Of a stretch of 64,000 nt of DNA, positions 19,209 to 27,938 are shown one piece after another (within the stretch, counting starts at the first letter, position 1; each line of letters begins with the position of its first letter). Below the pieces are notes generated by a model that worked only from the letters and a program-made list of their open reading frames with translations, was not told the DNA's origin and made no database searches. Origin of the DNA: Pseudoalteromonas sp. P1-25 (GTDB taxonomy: Bacteria; Pseudomonadota; Gammaproteobacteria; Enterobacterales; Alteromonadaceae). The DNA lies in the NCBI RefSeq assembly GCF_001401805.1, contig NZ_LKDW01000020.1:16246-80245 (forward strand), given 5' to 3'. The position numbers were made by a program, and so were the translations under genes.

Positions 19209-20360
19209 TCATTTGGATTGCGATAAGAATGAAAGATGTGGCCCTCTGGCCGGGTGAGCTGTTATGGCATTTAAAAATGCCTCTAATGCTTTCATTTCTT
19301 CTGCGGTTAGTGATAACGGCTTTAAAATGGATGATGTTTCAGGAAAAAAAACATCATTCTTGTCCTTAGGTATCCTAACACCACCTGCATTATATATATT
19401 GATGACGCCTTCCATACTTGCAAATAAACCATTATGCATCCAAGGTTTAGTATTCATTACCCCACGTAAACTAGGTGTTTTAAACTTACCTACATCATCA
19501 GGCATACCGGTGATATTGAATAACCCAAGATCTTCATACTCTCTTTTATAGTAAGTAAGGCCAATATTATGAAATTCATTATCTGAAAAAAGTGCGCCGG
19601 AGTGACAATTCATACATCGCGCTTTGGTTCTAAATAAGTGCATCCCCCACAACGCTTGATCACTTAATTGTTTAGCATAAAAAGTCTTTTTTTCTTCGTC
19701 TTCTTCCGCAATTGCATGCATAAAATAGTCAAAGTCTGAATTACGCGAACGAATAGTCCGTTGAAAAGTAGCCAACGCTTTTGCTACATCACTAACCTCC
19801 ACTATATCTTTGCCAAATACGTCATTGAATTTACTTTTATAGTTCGCGTTAATATTTAATCTTAGCGCTAACTCAAACAGCGAAAAATTCATTTCATTAC
19901 TATCTTGTATCGGCATTAATGCTTGTTGCTCTAATGAGCTTGCTCTGCCATCCCAAAATAAATTTTCCCATAGCGCTGCATTTTCAATGCTGGGTGCATT
20001 GCGTTTTCCAAAACGACGACTGTGACCAAACGACACTTCACGACCATCTGCCCAACCTAAATCTCTATCGTGACAGCTTGCACACGCTATATGCTTAGAT
20101 GAAGATAAGATAGGGTCGTGAAATAGCGCTTCCCCAAGGCGCATTTTAGCCACTGAAAATGAGTTTGATTTAGGAAATGTGATCTCTGGTAATAAACCAA
20201 TCTCATTATGCGCAATTCCGGGGTCTAAAAAAGGCTTTGGCCACTTATCGCTAGGTTGAAGGTATTGCTCACGTAAAAACTCTAAGTTAACTGACTGAGC
20301 ACTTAAATTACATGCCCAGCCTATTAATATCACTAAAAATAAATGAAAGGGTTTCAACAT
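19209..20360 (-). CDS. periplasmic di-haem cytochrome c peroxidase family protein
   Basis: 383 residues with a signal peptide (about 1-22) and two c-type haem sites: C93-x2-C96-H97 (CASCH) and C249-x2-C252-H253 (CMNCH). Other family marks are LFWDGRASSLEQQA, the conserved tryptophan between haems, and TPSLRGV followed by WMHNG, whose Met308 matches the axial ligand of classical peroxidases rather than the tyrosine of MauG. Known relatives reduce hydrogen peroxide or oxidise a partner protein. It is the last gene of a four-gene operon and overlaps the preceding small gene by one base (TAATG). The operon is preceded by a Fur box, so a role in iron acquisition or iron-limitation redox chemistry is inferred. 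Confidence 0.9.
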   Translation of the reverse strand: MLKPFHLFLVILIGWACNLSAQSVNLEFLREQYLQPSDKWPKPFLDPGIAHNEIGLLPEITFPKSNSFSVAKMRLGEALFHDPILSSSKHIACASCHDRDLGWADGREVSFGHSRRFGKRNAPSIENAALWENLFWDGRASSLEQQALMPIQDSNEMNFSLFELALRLNINANYKSKFNDVFGKDIVEVSDVAKALATFQRTIRSRNSDFDYFMHAIAEEDEEKKTFYAKQLSDQALWGMHLFRTKARCMNCHSGALFSDNEFHNIGLTYYKREYEDLGLFNITGMPDDVGKFKTPSLRGVMNTKPWMHNGLFASMEGVINIYNAGGVRIPKDKNDVFFPETSSILKPLSLTAEEMKALEAFLNAITAHPARGPHLSFLSQSK

Positions 20361-20590
20361 TACTTATTTTTTTCTAAAGAGAAAGTTTTACCATCAGCTG
20401 CAACAAGCTTTTTGACTTCTTCAATGTGTAATTCATTTATATCTATACACATATCTTCGCGTTTTTTTCTTGCAGACACTAACACTGCTGGCTCAGAAAT
20501 AAATCGCTCTATTTTAATTGCATGGGTGTCAGCATCTGCGTTATAACATAGCTGTGTAGCCGTAAGGGTTAATACAAGTAGTGGTGCCAT
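20360..20590 (-). CDS. small secreted protein of unknown function
   Basis: 76 residues: an N-terminal signal peptide (about 1-20, ending NADA), then a short charged mature part with a single cysteine and a helical C-terminus. No known family is recognised. It starts 12 bases after the TonB receptor stop and is stop-start coupled (TAATG) to the di-haem peroxidase gene. Translational coupling and small size suggest a partner or substrate of the peroxidase, but this is inference from position only. Confidence 0.7.
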   Translation of the reverse strand: MAPLLVLTLTATQLCYNADADTHAIKIERFISEPAVLVSARKKREDMCIDINELHIEEVKKLVAADGKTFSLEKNK

Positions 20591-20602
20591 AATAATTTCC
20601 TC

Positions 20603-23296
20603 TTAATAATCTAAATTAATGCCTAACCAAAAGCGTCGTCCAAGCTCAACACCTGTTGTATAAGGGCTAACTTGATAGGTACGCTCGTTTAAAATATTTT
20701 CACCTTCAAAACTTAAAGTCATTGTGTAATCACGTGCTACTACTAACGAGTATTTAACGCTACCGCTTAGTAACCAAAAACTTGGTCGCTTTTCTATTCG
20801 ATACACGGGGTATTCTTTTCTGTTTGGTGCACAGCCATCGCAGATAGAGGTAGCTTCACTGACTGATTTTGTGGTGCCTGTTGCGTAAACCACATCTTGC
20901 GCACCGTTAAAGCGGGCATACGCAGACAGTTGCCAATTACCAAAATCGCCGCCCCAGCTTAAGTTAGCAATTATTGGTCGGTTAAAATCTTGTTTTTCAA
21001 GCTCCATATCATGACGAGTAATTAAGTGATAAGTATCGTTCACACTTCGGCTGCTCAACTCATAATTATCAGATCTTAAATAAACTAGTTCATTATCATC
21101 ATACGAAAAATTTAGGAAGTAATCGTTGCTATTAATATAAGTGCGTGTTTCACCATCGAATTGTTCAGCGCTTGTGGTATTACTTGCGTGCGATACATTA
21201 CACTCAATGTGTTGATTATCATATGTTGCCATCCATGAAAGGCTATAACGCTGATACTCACTACTGCCTGAGTTAGCCCCATATAATATTGCTTCACCTA
21301 GGTCATTGGTTCCTCTAACGCGATTTATGCTATCTTGCTGATCACGATACAGCCACTTTAACTCAAGCGTTCCACCGAGCAGTTGATGTCGATAAGCTGC
21401 TGTGAGTTCATCACTAAACGGGGTTTCTAAATCATTATAAACATAGCGATAACCAGTGTTCGTAAGTGAAGCTTGCCACTGCTGAGGCCTATGCTGATAA
21501 ATAGCCCTCACTTCACTGTGGGTGGGGAGCATCGCTTCATTTAATTTATAATTAATTGCATCACTTGCGTAATAGCGATTTGCACCAAGTACAATTTTGC
21601 CATCTCCTTCAAACAGCGAAACAGTGCCACGTAAACGTGGTGCTAAATTATGATTAGTAAAAAAGTCATTGTAATCGTACCTAAAGCCCAATGTTAACGA
21701 ATAGTTTTGCCATTCAAGTTGGTTCTCTAGGTAAGCTGAAAACACATTTACTTGCGCCTCAGCTTTCGCTTTAGGCGTTACTTGGCGGCTTTGAAAATAT
21801 TGCCCTGTTTGTTGAATATTACTTTGGTACAGTAAAAAGTCGTCACTGTTTTGCAAGTCAAGTGGTCGCCCTAGCTCTTCTTCAAGATCAGCGACAGAAC
21901 TATATAGCTGTGTTTCTACGCAATCAAACTGATACCCTGCGCAATCAATCATTGGGGAGATAATTGACCCGTTATACACTATGGCATCTTCTAAACGCTC
22001 AAATACAGATGTTTGCTGCTCTAATGCATAACCTATTGAAAGACTATAATCACCGTCCAATACTTTTGCTAAAGGGATTTCAAAATCTTGTTTAACGCTT
22101 AACGTTTCTTGGGTTTTCTTAATATCACCAAAACCACCTTCAAGACTGTTTATAGACCCGTCATATTCACCCCAGTTTTTACCTGCGGTATTTAACCAGG
22201 TATACCATGCTGAATTCGCATTTTTAGAGTTTTCACTGCTGCGCCAACTTAATTGTGAGTTAATATAACCCCAACTTCTATCCGCTTGCCAAGTAAGTAC
22301 CGCATTTGTGCCACCACCTTCAATGGTATAATCGCTATTAAGCGCATTAACATCAAAATAGTTACCCTCGTAAGGTGCAAATAAATAACTCAGTGAAATA
22401 TCATCATTCGGTGTCAAAGCATAATCAAACTTAATAAAACCATTGTAGTTTGTTTGTTCTTGTAACCTTAGCGAACCTAACTGCTCTAGGCTTTCTTGTG
22501 ACTCTAAGTATTGAAACTGTGCCACAACACCGAGCTTATCGGTAACTGGCGCTGAGATATACGTACTAAAATCACGTTTTTGGAACACCGCATTTTCTAA
22601 GGTGTCTGAGCCATCAAAATCAGGTGAGTAATAATTATGATACTCAACCCAATCATCCGCTGTTTGCCGATAGCTTATTCCAAACGATAGTTTATCAAGC
22701 GCTTTACGGGTTTGTGCTTGTACTAAACCACCATTAAAGTTACCGTATTTAGCAGGAATATTACTATCGTAAACTTCTATACTTTCAATTAGGTCAAGGT
22801 TTAAAAACACTTCTTGGCTATGACCTGCAACATCTTGGAGTAAATTCCTATCGGTGTTCCCTGCAACATTGTTTAAGTTTGAGTTATTCGAAACGCCATC
22901 AATGAGATAAGCAGTAGCGCGACCATCAGCTCCTGCAATAGATACTTCAGCAGGTTTAATATTGCTTACTTGATCAGCCGTATACGCAGACTCTCCATAT
23001 TGAACGCCGGGTAAAACACCAAGAAGATCATTTAAATTACCATTGCCAAAACGGTAATCTTTAATTAGTTTACGATCTAACGTATATACACCCTGAGCCC
23101 CCATAGAGATAGGGTTTAACTTTTCTCCCTTAACCTCTATTACCTCAATATTTTTAACACAATGAGAATCTTGGCCATCGCACGTTTCATAACGACTTTC
23201 GGTAATTTCTTTCTCATCACTTGTGGCTTGTTGTGCAAGAGTAGGCATCGTGAGCGCAAAGCTAACGATGCCTAAAGTCGAATTTATAAAGCTCAT
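20603..23296 (-). CDS. TonB-dependent receptor in Fur-linked operon
   Basis: 897 residues. Signal peptide 1 to about 22 (ending TLAQQ), a TonB-box-like IEVIEVKGEK near residue 49, a plug domain (NDLLGVLPGVQYGE, then AYLIDGVSN) and a beta-barrel to the C-terminus, which ends RRFWLGINLDY. It differs clearly from the first receptor in the window. The start overlaps the stop of the upstream lipoprotein gene by one base, so the two are translationally coupled. Fur control implies an iron-related or iron-sparing metal substrate, which the sequence does not identify. Confidence 0.9.
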   Translation of the reverse strand: MSFINSTLGIVSFALTMPTLAQQATSDEKEITESRYETCDGQDSHCVKNIEVIEVKGEKLNPISMGAQGVYTLDRKLIKDYRFGNGNLNDLLGVLPGVQYGESAYTADQVSNIKPAEVSIAGADGRATAYLIDGVSNNSNLNNVAGNTDRNLLQDVAGHSQEVFLNLDLIESIEVYDSNIPAKYGNFNGGLVQAQTRKALDKLSFGISYRQTADDWVEYHNYYSPDFDGSDTLENAVFQKRDFSTYISAPVTDKLGVVAQFQYLESQESLEQLGSLRLQEQTNYNGFIKFDYALTPNDDISLSYLFAPYEGNYFDVNALNSDYTIEGGGTNAVLTWQADRSWGYINSQLSWRSSENSKNANSAWYTWLNTAGKNWGEYDGSINSLEGGFGDIKKTQETLSVKQDFEIPLAKVLDGDYSLSIGYALEQQTSVFERLEDAIVYNGSIISPMIDCAGYQFDCVETQLYSSVADLEEELGRPLDLQNSDDFLLYQSNIQQTGQYFQSRQVTPKAKAEAQVNVFSAYLENQLEWQNYSLTLGFRYDYNDFFTNHNLAPRLRGTVSLFEGDGKIVLGANRYYASDAINYKLNEAMLPTHSEVRAIYQHRPQQWQASLTNTGYRYVYNDLETPFSDELTAAYRHQLLGGTLELKWLYRDQQDSINRVRGTNDLGEAILYGANSGSSEYQRYSLSWMATYDNQHIECNVSHASNTTSAEQFDGETRTYINSNDYFLNFSYDDNELVYLRSDNYELSSRSVNDTYHLITRHDMELEKQDFNRPIIANLSWGGDFGNWQLSAYARFNGAQDVVYATGTTKSVSEATSICDGCAPNRKEYPVYRIEKRPSFWLLSGSVKYSLVVARDYTMTLSFEGENILNERTYQVSPYTTGVELGRRFWLGINLDY

Positions 23297-26103
23297 TACT
23301 GGCGTGTCTTATCTAATGGGTAAGCATCTGTTAGATCATCAACACCATCGTTATCGCTATCTAGATCAAGTTCAATTGCAGACTCTGCGATCATTTGCTC
23401 ACTGGCATACGGTAAGAAGAAGTTTGCTTTACCATCGTTATCTGTATCTACAGTGGCAATGCTCACACCCGTAAACGCATCAAACTGGCTTAGGGACTCA
23501 ATCGCAGAAGTCAAAATAGAGTCGTGCTCAACCACCCCAAGTGAACCTTTGTCTTTTAATTCAACTGCGCTATCAAATTGCCCGATAGCTAGGTATTGCT
23601 CAGCAAACTGTGGATAATATTGTAACTGTGTTTGTAGTGAGGCTTCGTCTAAACGCGTGATATTCCATTTCACTAAATCTGCCCATAAAGTTGTCGTCTC
23701 TTCATGAAGCTGCTGGTAATTATCAATTTTTCCGGCTTGTCTAAGCAATAACTTATAGTAGGATTCAAAGCGATAATCATCTTTTGTAGTGGTTGCTTCA
23801 AAATAGTCTTGCGTCACTGAAAACTGATATTCACTGCTTACCAACGACTCTATTTCTTTAATTAGTTCTACATATTCAGTGTAATGAGTCAACGCTGTAG
23901 CAAAGTCACCGCCATAGGCAAAAGCAGCAGCCAGTTTCCCTGTGTCTATTAATTTTTGCGTAATTTGACTGTCATCGTATGCTGTAATAAAGCTTTGTGC
24001 TTTTTCAACTAGCGGGCTTACTAATTCAGCTTGTCCTAATGAATAATGGTATTTAATCAAATCAATACTTGAATCAACAATCTCATCAGCGGTTACATCT
24101 GTACCACTGATTTGCCCATATTTTTGCAGCGAAATTTCACGGCACACCGTTAAGGTTGATACGGCTTGATCGATGTATTTTTGCTCATCCGTAAAGTTGA
24201 TTATTGTTGATAGCTGATCCAGTATAAGCTGACACCCCGTGGCGCCAGTAACAAATGCTTGTGTTGCTATATTTTGCGCTAAATATTCTTCAGTGCTTAA
24301 AACACTTAAACCCTCTGCAATGTATTTTGCTGCATCTGCGTAACGTCCTTGCTCAATCAAAATTGCAGAACCACCAGGGTTAGAGCTATTAAAAGATGTA
24401 ATTGTTGTAAATAAATTTCTTAAATCACTCTCATCTTTTTGTGCAAGAATTAGCGCTAAACTTTCATCTGCATCTTCAATGCTACGAACATATGCAAATA
24501 AAAGTGCTTCCTCAGCATCTTCTTTAGCCCAATCATAGTAAAAACTATCCTTGTCAAACTTACTTAATAGTACTGTTTCAATATCTATTTCGGGATAAAG
24601 CGTGACCAAATGCTTGGCGTAGTCTACTAGTCCAAAAGGGTACTCGGTAAGGGTAACTTGCGCATATTCATCTGCTTCTCGGGGGTATGCATCATCGTAA
24701 TTTACAACGCCATTTAAGGCTAATGCGTCTGCAATTGCATTTTTTGCGTCATCTATTTCATTTAAGGTTATATAGCTTTCTACAACATTAGTTAATGCTA
24801 CAAGGCGTATACTGTAATATTTTTCCCCTTCATTGCCATTTCTGTCGTTCGACACATAGCTGTAACCTATTTTATTGGCAAATATATATAGCCTATCCAC
24901 CATATCTTTAGCATATTGAAAATCTTGCTCAGTACGGGTTTCAAGCCAAATATTAATTACATCTTCAACCGTGTTTCTAAATCCAAAAAATAATCGTAGC
25001 GCTTGAGTAGTCTGTTCTTCATCAAGCGCTGAGCTTAATAAGATATCTAGAATATTATAACTTTGTAGTGCAAGTGTTGGCTCACCCGCGTTTAGGTATG
25101 ACTCAGCTAAAGAATAGAAAAAATCTTGATCGTCTGCTGTAAATGCCGAAATACCTTTGGTCGCAATATAGGTAGAGTATAAGTTACTGGCCTCTAATCT
25201 AAGCTCATTCGCTCTTTCAAGTTTACCTAATAAAGTGTATTGATTCGCAACATTAACAAGTGCTAAAGCGCGTAGCTCATCACGAATAATGCTATCTTGT
25301 GTAATTAAACGCTCTGTCTCATTCTCTAACCCTGCCTCCGCGTATCCTATTGCCAAAGCTGAGTTTACTTCACCAATATTAATATCATTTTGTAATGTAG
25401 TAGTAAGCTGCTCCGAGCGCTTTAAATGTGACTGTTCTGACGCGTAGTAATAATAAGCACGATCCGCATTAGTCGATAAATTAGCCGATATTTCGAGTGT
25501 TTTACTTACAGTACCGCCATTTCCATCATCAACTGTTAGCTCAAAGCTATCAACCGCATTCGACAATGTAATTGGCGAATAAGTAATTTCACCCGTGTCT
25601 GAATTAAGCGTAAGATCACCATTAATGGCTTGTTTTGAAATTGTATATTTAAGTGTATCTGCATCGATATCTGTGGCAGCAACCGTTCCAACTTTTGTCT
25701 CGCCGCCACTAACCTGAACTTTATCTATACTAATAACAGGGTCATCATTCACTGCTAGCACGTTGATTGATACTGTTGTTGTTGCTGAGTCTTTGCCATC
25801 AGACACCATCACTTGAAACGCGTCAGCGCCATTAAAGTTGCTATCCGGTAAATACGTTACCTCGCCGGTGCTGGTATTAACATTCACGCTACCATTACTC
25901 GCAGCATTCGCTAAAGAGTAACTAAGTTGATCATTGTTAGTGTCTGTTGCGCTTACAGTAAATGTCAGGCTCGAATCTTCATCCAAAGATGAAGAGTACG
26001 CTGCCTGAGAAAATTGTGGTGCGGAGTTTGACTCTGAACCTGAGCCGCCGCACCCACTTAGAATTAGTGTACTTATTGCTATAGATAAAAATTTTAATTT
26101 CAT
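23296..26103 (-). CDS. large lipoprotein with cadherin-like and TPR-like regions
   Basis: 935 residues. Lipobox LSGC (Cys18), then two cadherin/Ig-like tandem domains (about 29-117 and 118-208, with TFTVSATDTNNDQLSYSL and YLPDSNFNGADAFQV-type motifs), a long helical TPR-like region (about 215-880), and C-terminal calcium-binding DxDxDG elements (DTDNDGKANF; DSDNDGVDD). It is probably outer-membrane anchored, and as first gene of the operon is immediately upstream of the TonB receptor. It may capture substrate at the surface or scaffold the peroxidase. No named family is recognised for the whole protein. Confidence 0.85.
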   Translation of the reverse strand: MKLKFLSIAISTLILSGCGGSGSESNSAPQFSQAAYSSSLDEDSSLTFTVSATDTNNDQLSYSLANAASNGSVNVNTSTGEVTYLPDSNFNGADAFQVMVSDGKDSATTTVSINVLAVNDDPVISIDKVQVSGGETKVGTVAATDIDADTLKYTISKQAINGDLTLNSDTGEITYSPITLSNAVDSFELTVDDGNGGTVSKTLEISANLSTNADRAYYYYASEQSHLKRSEQLTTTLQNDINIGEVNSALAIGYAEAGLENETERLITQDSIIRDELRALALVNVANQYTLLGKLERANELRLEASNLYSTYIATKGISAFTADDQDFFYSLAESYLNAGEPTLALQSYNILDILLSSALDEEQTTQALRLFFGFRNTVEDVINIWLETRTEQDFQYAKDMVDRLYIFANKIGYSYVSNDRNGNEGEKYYSIRLVALTNVVESYITLNEIDDAKNAIADALALNGVVNYDDAYPREADEYAQVTLTEYPFGLVDYAKHLVTLYPEIDIETVLLSKFDKDSFYYDWAKEDAEEALLFAYVRSIEDADESLALILAQKDESDLRNLFTTITSFNSSNPGGSAILIEQGRYADAAKYIAEGLSVLSTEEYLAQNIATQAFVTGATGCQLILDQLSTIINFTDEQKYIDQAVSTLTVCREISLQKYGQISGTDVTADEIVDSSIDLIKYHYSLGQAELVSPLVEKAQSFITAYDDSQITQKLIDTGKLAAAFAYGGDFATALTHYTEYVELIKEIESLVSSEYQFSVTQDYFEATTTKDDYRFESYYKLLLRQAGKIDNYQQLHEETTTLWADLVKWNITRLDEASLQTQLQYYPQFAEQYLAIGQFDSAVELKDKGSLGVVEHDSILTSAIESLSQFDAFTGVSIATVDTDNDGKANFFLPYASEQMIAESAIELDLDSDNDGVDDLTDAYPLDKTRQ

Positions 26104-26138
26104 GTCAATTCCCTGTTAATTTCCAGCGAGATCTTAAT

Positions 26139-26157
26139 GAAACTAATTATCATTTTC
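26139..26157. promoter_or_regulatory. Fur box of the receptor/peroxidase operon
   Basis: On the minus strand GAAAATGATAATTAGTTTC matches 15 of 19 positions of the Fur consensus GATAATGATAATCATTATC. It lies 36 bases before the ATG of the first operon gene, where a bound repressor would block transcription. Confidence 0.75.
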
Positions 26158-26549
26158 AATGCTTTTTATTTTTTTCCAATCATTTATTTACAAAGGTGTT
26201 ATTTTTTAAATAAAGTTAACCACTTAACCAACAAATATTAAAATCATTATCCTTTCTAATCATGGGGTAGCTAGCTGTAGCGGTTGAATTTTAAGCTGCA
26301 CATGTAGACTTATTACCAAACTGGTTATTTAGGTAATCTATTTTAAGGTATGTAAATCATGAGGGTAGTGAAGCGAATTTTTTATTAGGTTGTGTTTATT
26401 AATTAACCTTTTGTACTCCAAATTTATACAGCCCTAAATGAGGGTTTTTAATATAGCCTGCGGAAAATTTGATTACCCAAAATAACCAAGAGCTACATCT
26501 TTTTTCATAACGAGTTATATTTTATTAGCAGCACTTGCTTGCTTAAAAT
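26158..26549. other. AT-rich intergenic region, no gene seen
   Basis: Upstream region of the Fur-linked operon and distal to the zinc-ribbon gene. It is AT-rich with stops in all frames at short intervals. A small CCCT-AGGG hairpin with T tract lies around 26432-26452. Nothing else is recognisable. Confidence 0.5.
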
Positions 26550-26597
26550 TAATACCAATTCACTTAATTAAGTGAGCTATTTTGAGGCTTGGTATTA
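26550..26597. repeat. 48-bp palindromic repeat with TAATACCAA tips (copy A)
   Basis: Perfect 9-bp terminal inverted repeats TAATACCAA/TTGGTATTA. Between them is ACTTAATTAAGTGAGCTATTTTGAGG, nearly the same as the left part of the 166-bp copy at 49977. The terminal TTA is also the stop codon (TAA) of the minus-strand gene beginning at 27095. Confidence 0.7.
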
Positions 26598-27095
26598 AAG
26601 ATTAAGTAATGCTAATTGCACCAGCCGCTCAACCGTGGTGTTTTGGGTATTTTTGGGCGCTTTGGGGTAATACTTAGATTTTGGCGACTTAATAGTTATA
26701 AACCCATGATTGGTTGCCATTTCGTGCGCTAACAGCTTTCGCTCTTTGGGGGTTAAATGGTTTTCGTGTATTTTTGCAAGCTCGCCGCTATCGAGCCATA
26801 TGCCTGCACAACCTGGGCACTCGTCTATTTCAACCACTTTGAGCGGTGAAAAAAACCGGCGCATCATCACCACTTTTATACACTTTGGGCAATTAATTCG
26901 TTGCGATACATCGTATTCACTCTCGCTATATTCACCCAAGTACTTAAGTAGCACCTGGCCATGCTTTAACTCAGGCGAGCTAAACTTAAAAATTTGGCTG
27001 TTATCAAAAAATACGCCGCCTTGTGCTGACGTGTAAACAGTAATCCCGCCAATTAATAGCGGCTCAAGAGAGGTATTTGTGCGTGGGCATAACAT
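26595..27095 (-). CDS. zf-TFIIB-type zinc ribbon protein
   Basis: 166 residues. The N-terminus has MLCPRTNTSLEP, and a central zinc ribbon reads CPKC...CPGCAGIWLDSGEL, the signature of the zf-TFIIB (PF13453) family of small bacterial proteins of unknown role. The C-terminal helical part is charged. ATG 27095 has AAGGA upstream. The stop codon is provided by the end of repeat copy A. Confidence 0.8.
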   Translation of the reverse strand: MLCPRTNTSLEPLLIGGITVYTSAQGGVFFDNSQIFKFSSPELKHGQVLLKYLGEYSESEYDVSQRINCPKCIKVVMMRRFFSPLKVVEIDECPGCAGIWLDSGELAKIHENHLTPKERKLLAHEMATNHGFITIKSPKSKYYPKAPKNTQNTTVERLVQLALLNL

Positions 27096-27134
27096 TCTAA
27101 AATCCTTTTATTTTAATACTTAACTTACACTACT

Positions 27135-27731
27135 TTACTCAAGTGCTTTATGAATAAGCCCAACAAGCGGTGGTGGCAATGTAATATGTCCAGCCAATAC
27201 AAACTCATGTGCTTCGTCTGACATTTTTTGCCAAGTACGGCGAATAATCCCTATCCATTTTTGCTCATCGTAATCAGGCTTGCTATTAGCAAACCCGAGC
27301 ATGTAATGCTCAATAAATACAAGGCTAGCTACATCTTCTACTAATTGGCTGTCGGGGTTACGTTTAATATTCTTTTTAGCAACTGCATCGTACACTCTGT
27401 TTTGCTCAGCCTCACCGTACCCAGCTTGCTGCATAAGCGCTACAACACTACTTGCATGAAATATATAAAGTGCACTGCGCCACTGATGATAGCCCTGCTT
27501 ATTCATTGCAAAGTCACTACGCGGCGACTTCCAGCGCTGAATATGCTGCCCACGCACTGCAATTTGCATTAGCTCATCAGCACCTGGGTTAAAACGGCTA
27601 AGCATGTCGCTCATACGAGTAGCATAAAGGCTTTCTTTGGGCACGCTTTGCCCATTAAATTGCTCAGTGTTTGGGTCTTGGTTGTTAGCTTCATCAATTA
27701 GGGCGATTACTTTATTAAACATGACGGTCAT
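27135..27731 (-). CDS. DUF4202 family protein
   Basis: 198 residues. The segment RGQHIQRWKSPRSDF followed by GYHQWR and FIEHYMLGF is typical of DUF4202, a conserved family of unknown function found in proteobacteria and fungi. The helical pattern and conserved histidines recall metal-dependent HD-type folds, but the function is unknown. Two in-frame ATGs (27731 and 27722) are possible and neither has a clear ribosome site. It lies 39 bases upstream of the zinc-ribbon gene on the same strand and may be cotranscribed. Confidence 0.8.
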   Translation of the reverse strand: MTVMFNKVIALIDEANNQDPNTEQFNGQSVPKESLYATRMSDMLSRFNPGADELMQIAVRGQHIQRWKSPRSDFAMNKQGYHQWRSALYIFHASSVVALMQQAGYGEAEQNRVYDAVAKKNIKRNPDSQLVEDVASLVFIEHYMLGFANSKPDYDEQKWIGIIRRTWQKMSDEAHEFVLAGHITLPPPLVGLIHKALE

Positions 27732-27938
27732 TTTTTATAATAAGTTTTAATTATTCTAAACGCTGATAAAACAATAAACTAGTGCGCCAATCAGTTATGC
27801 AGTGAAATTTGTTCAATCAAAAATAAAACCACTAAATATGGGCTGTAAAAGTGAGCGCATTGATTTAGTTAACTTGGTACTATATTAAACACAAATTAAA
27901 ATAAAAAAGCGCGACTAACTCGCCAATAACGGATGACT

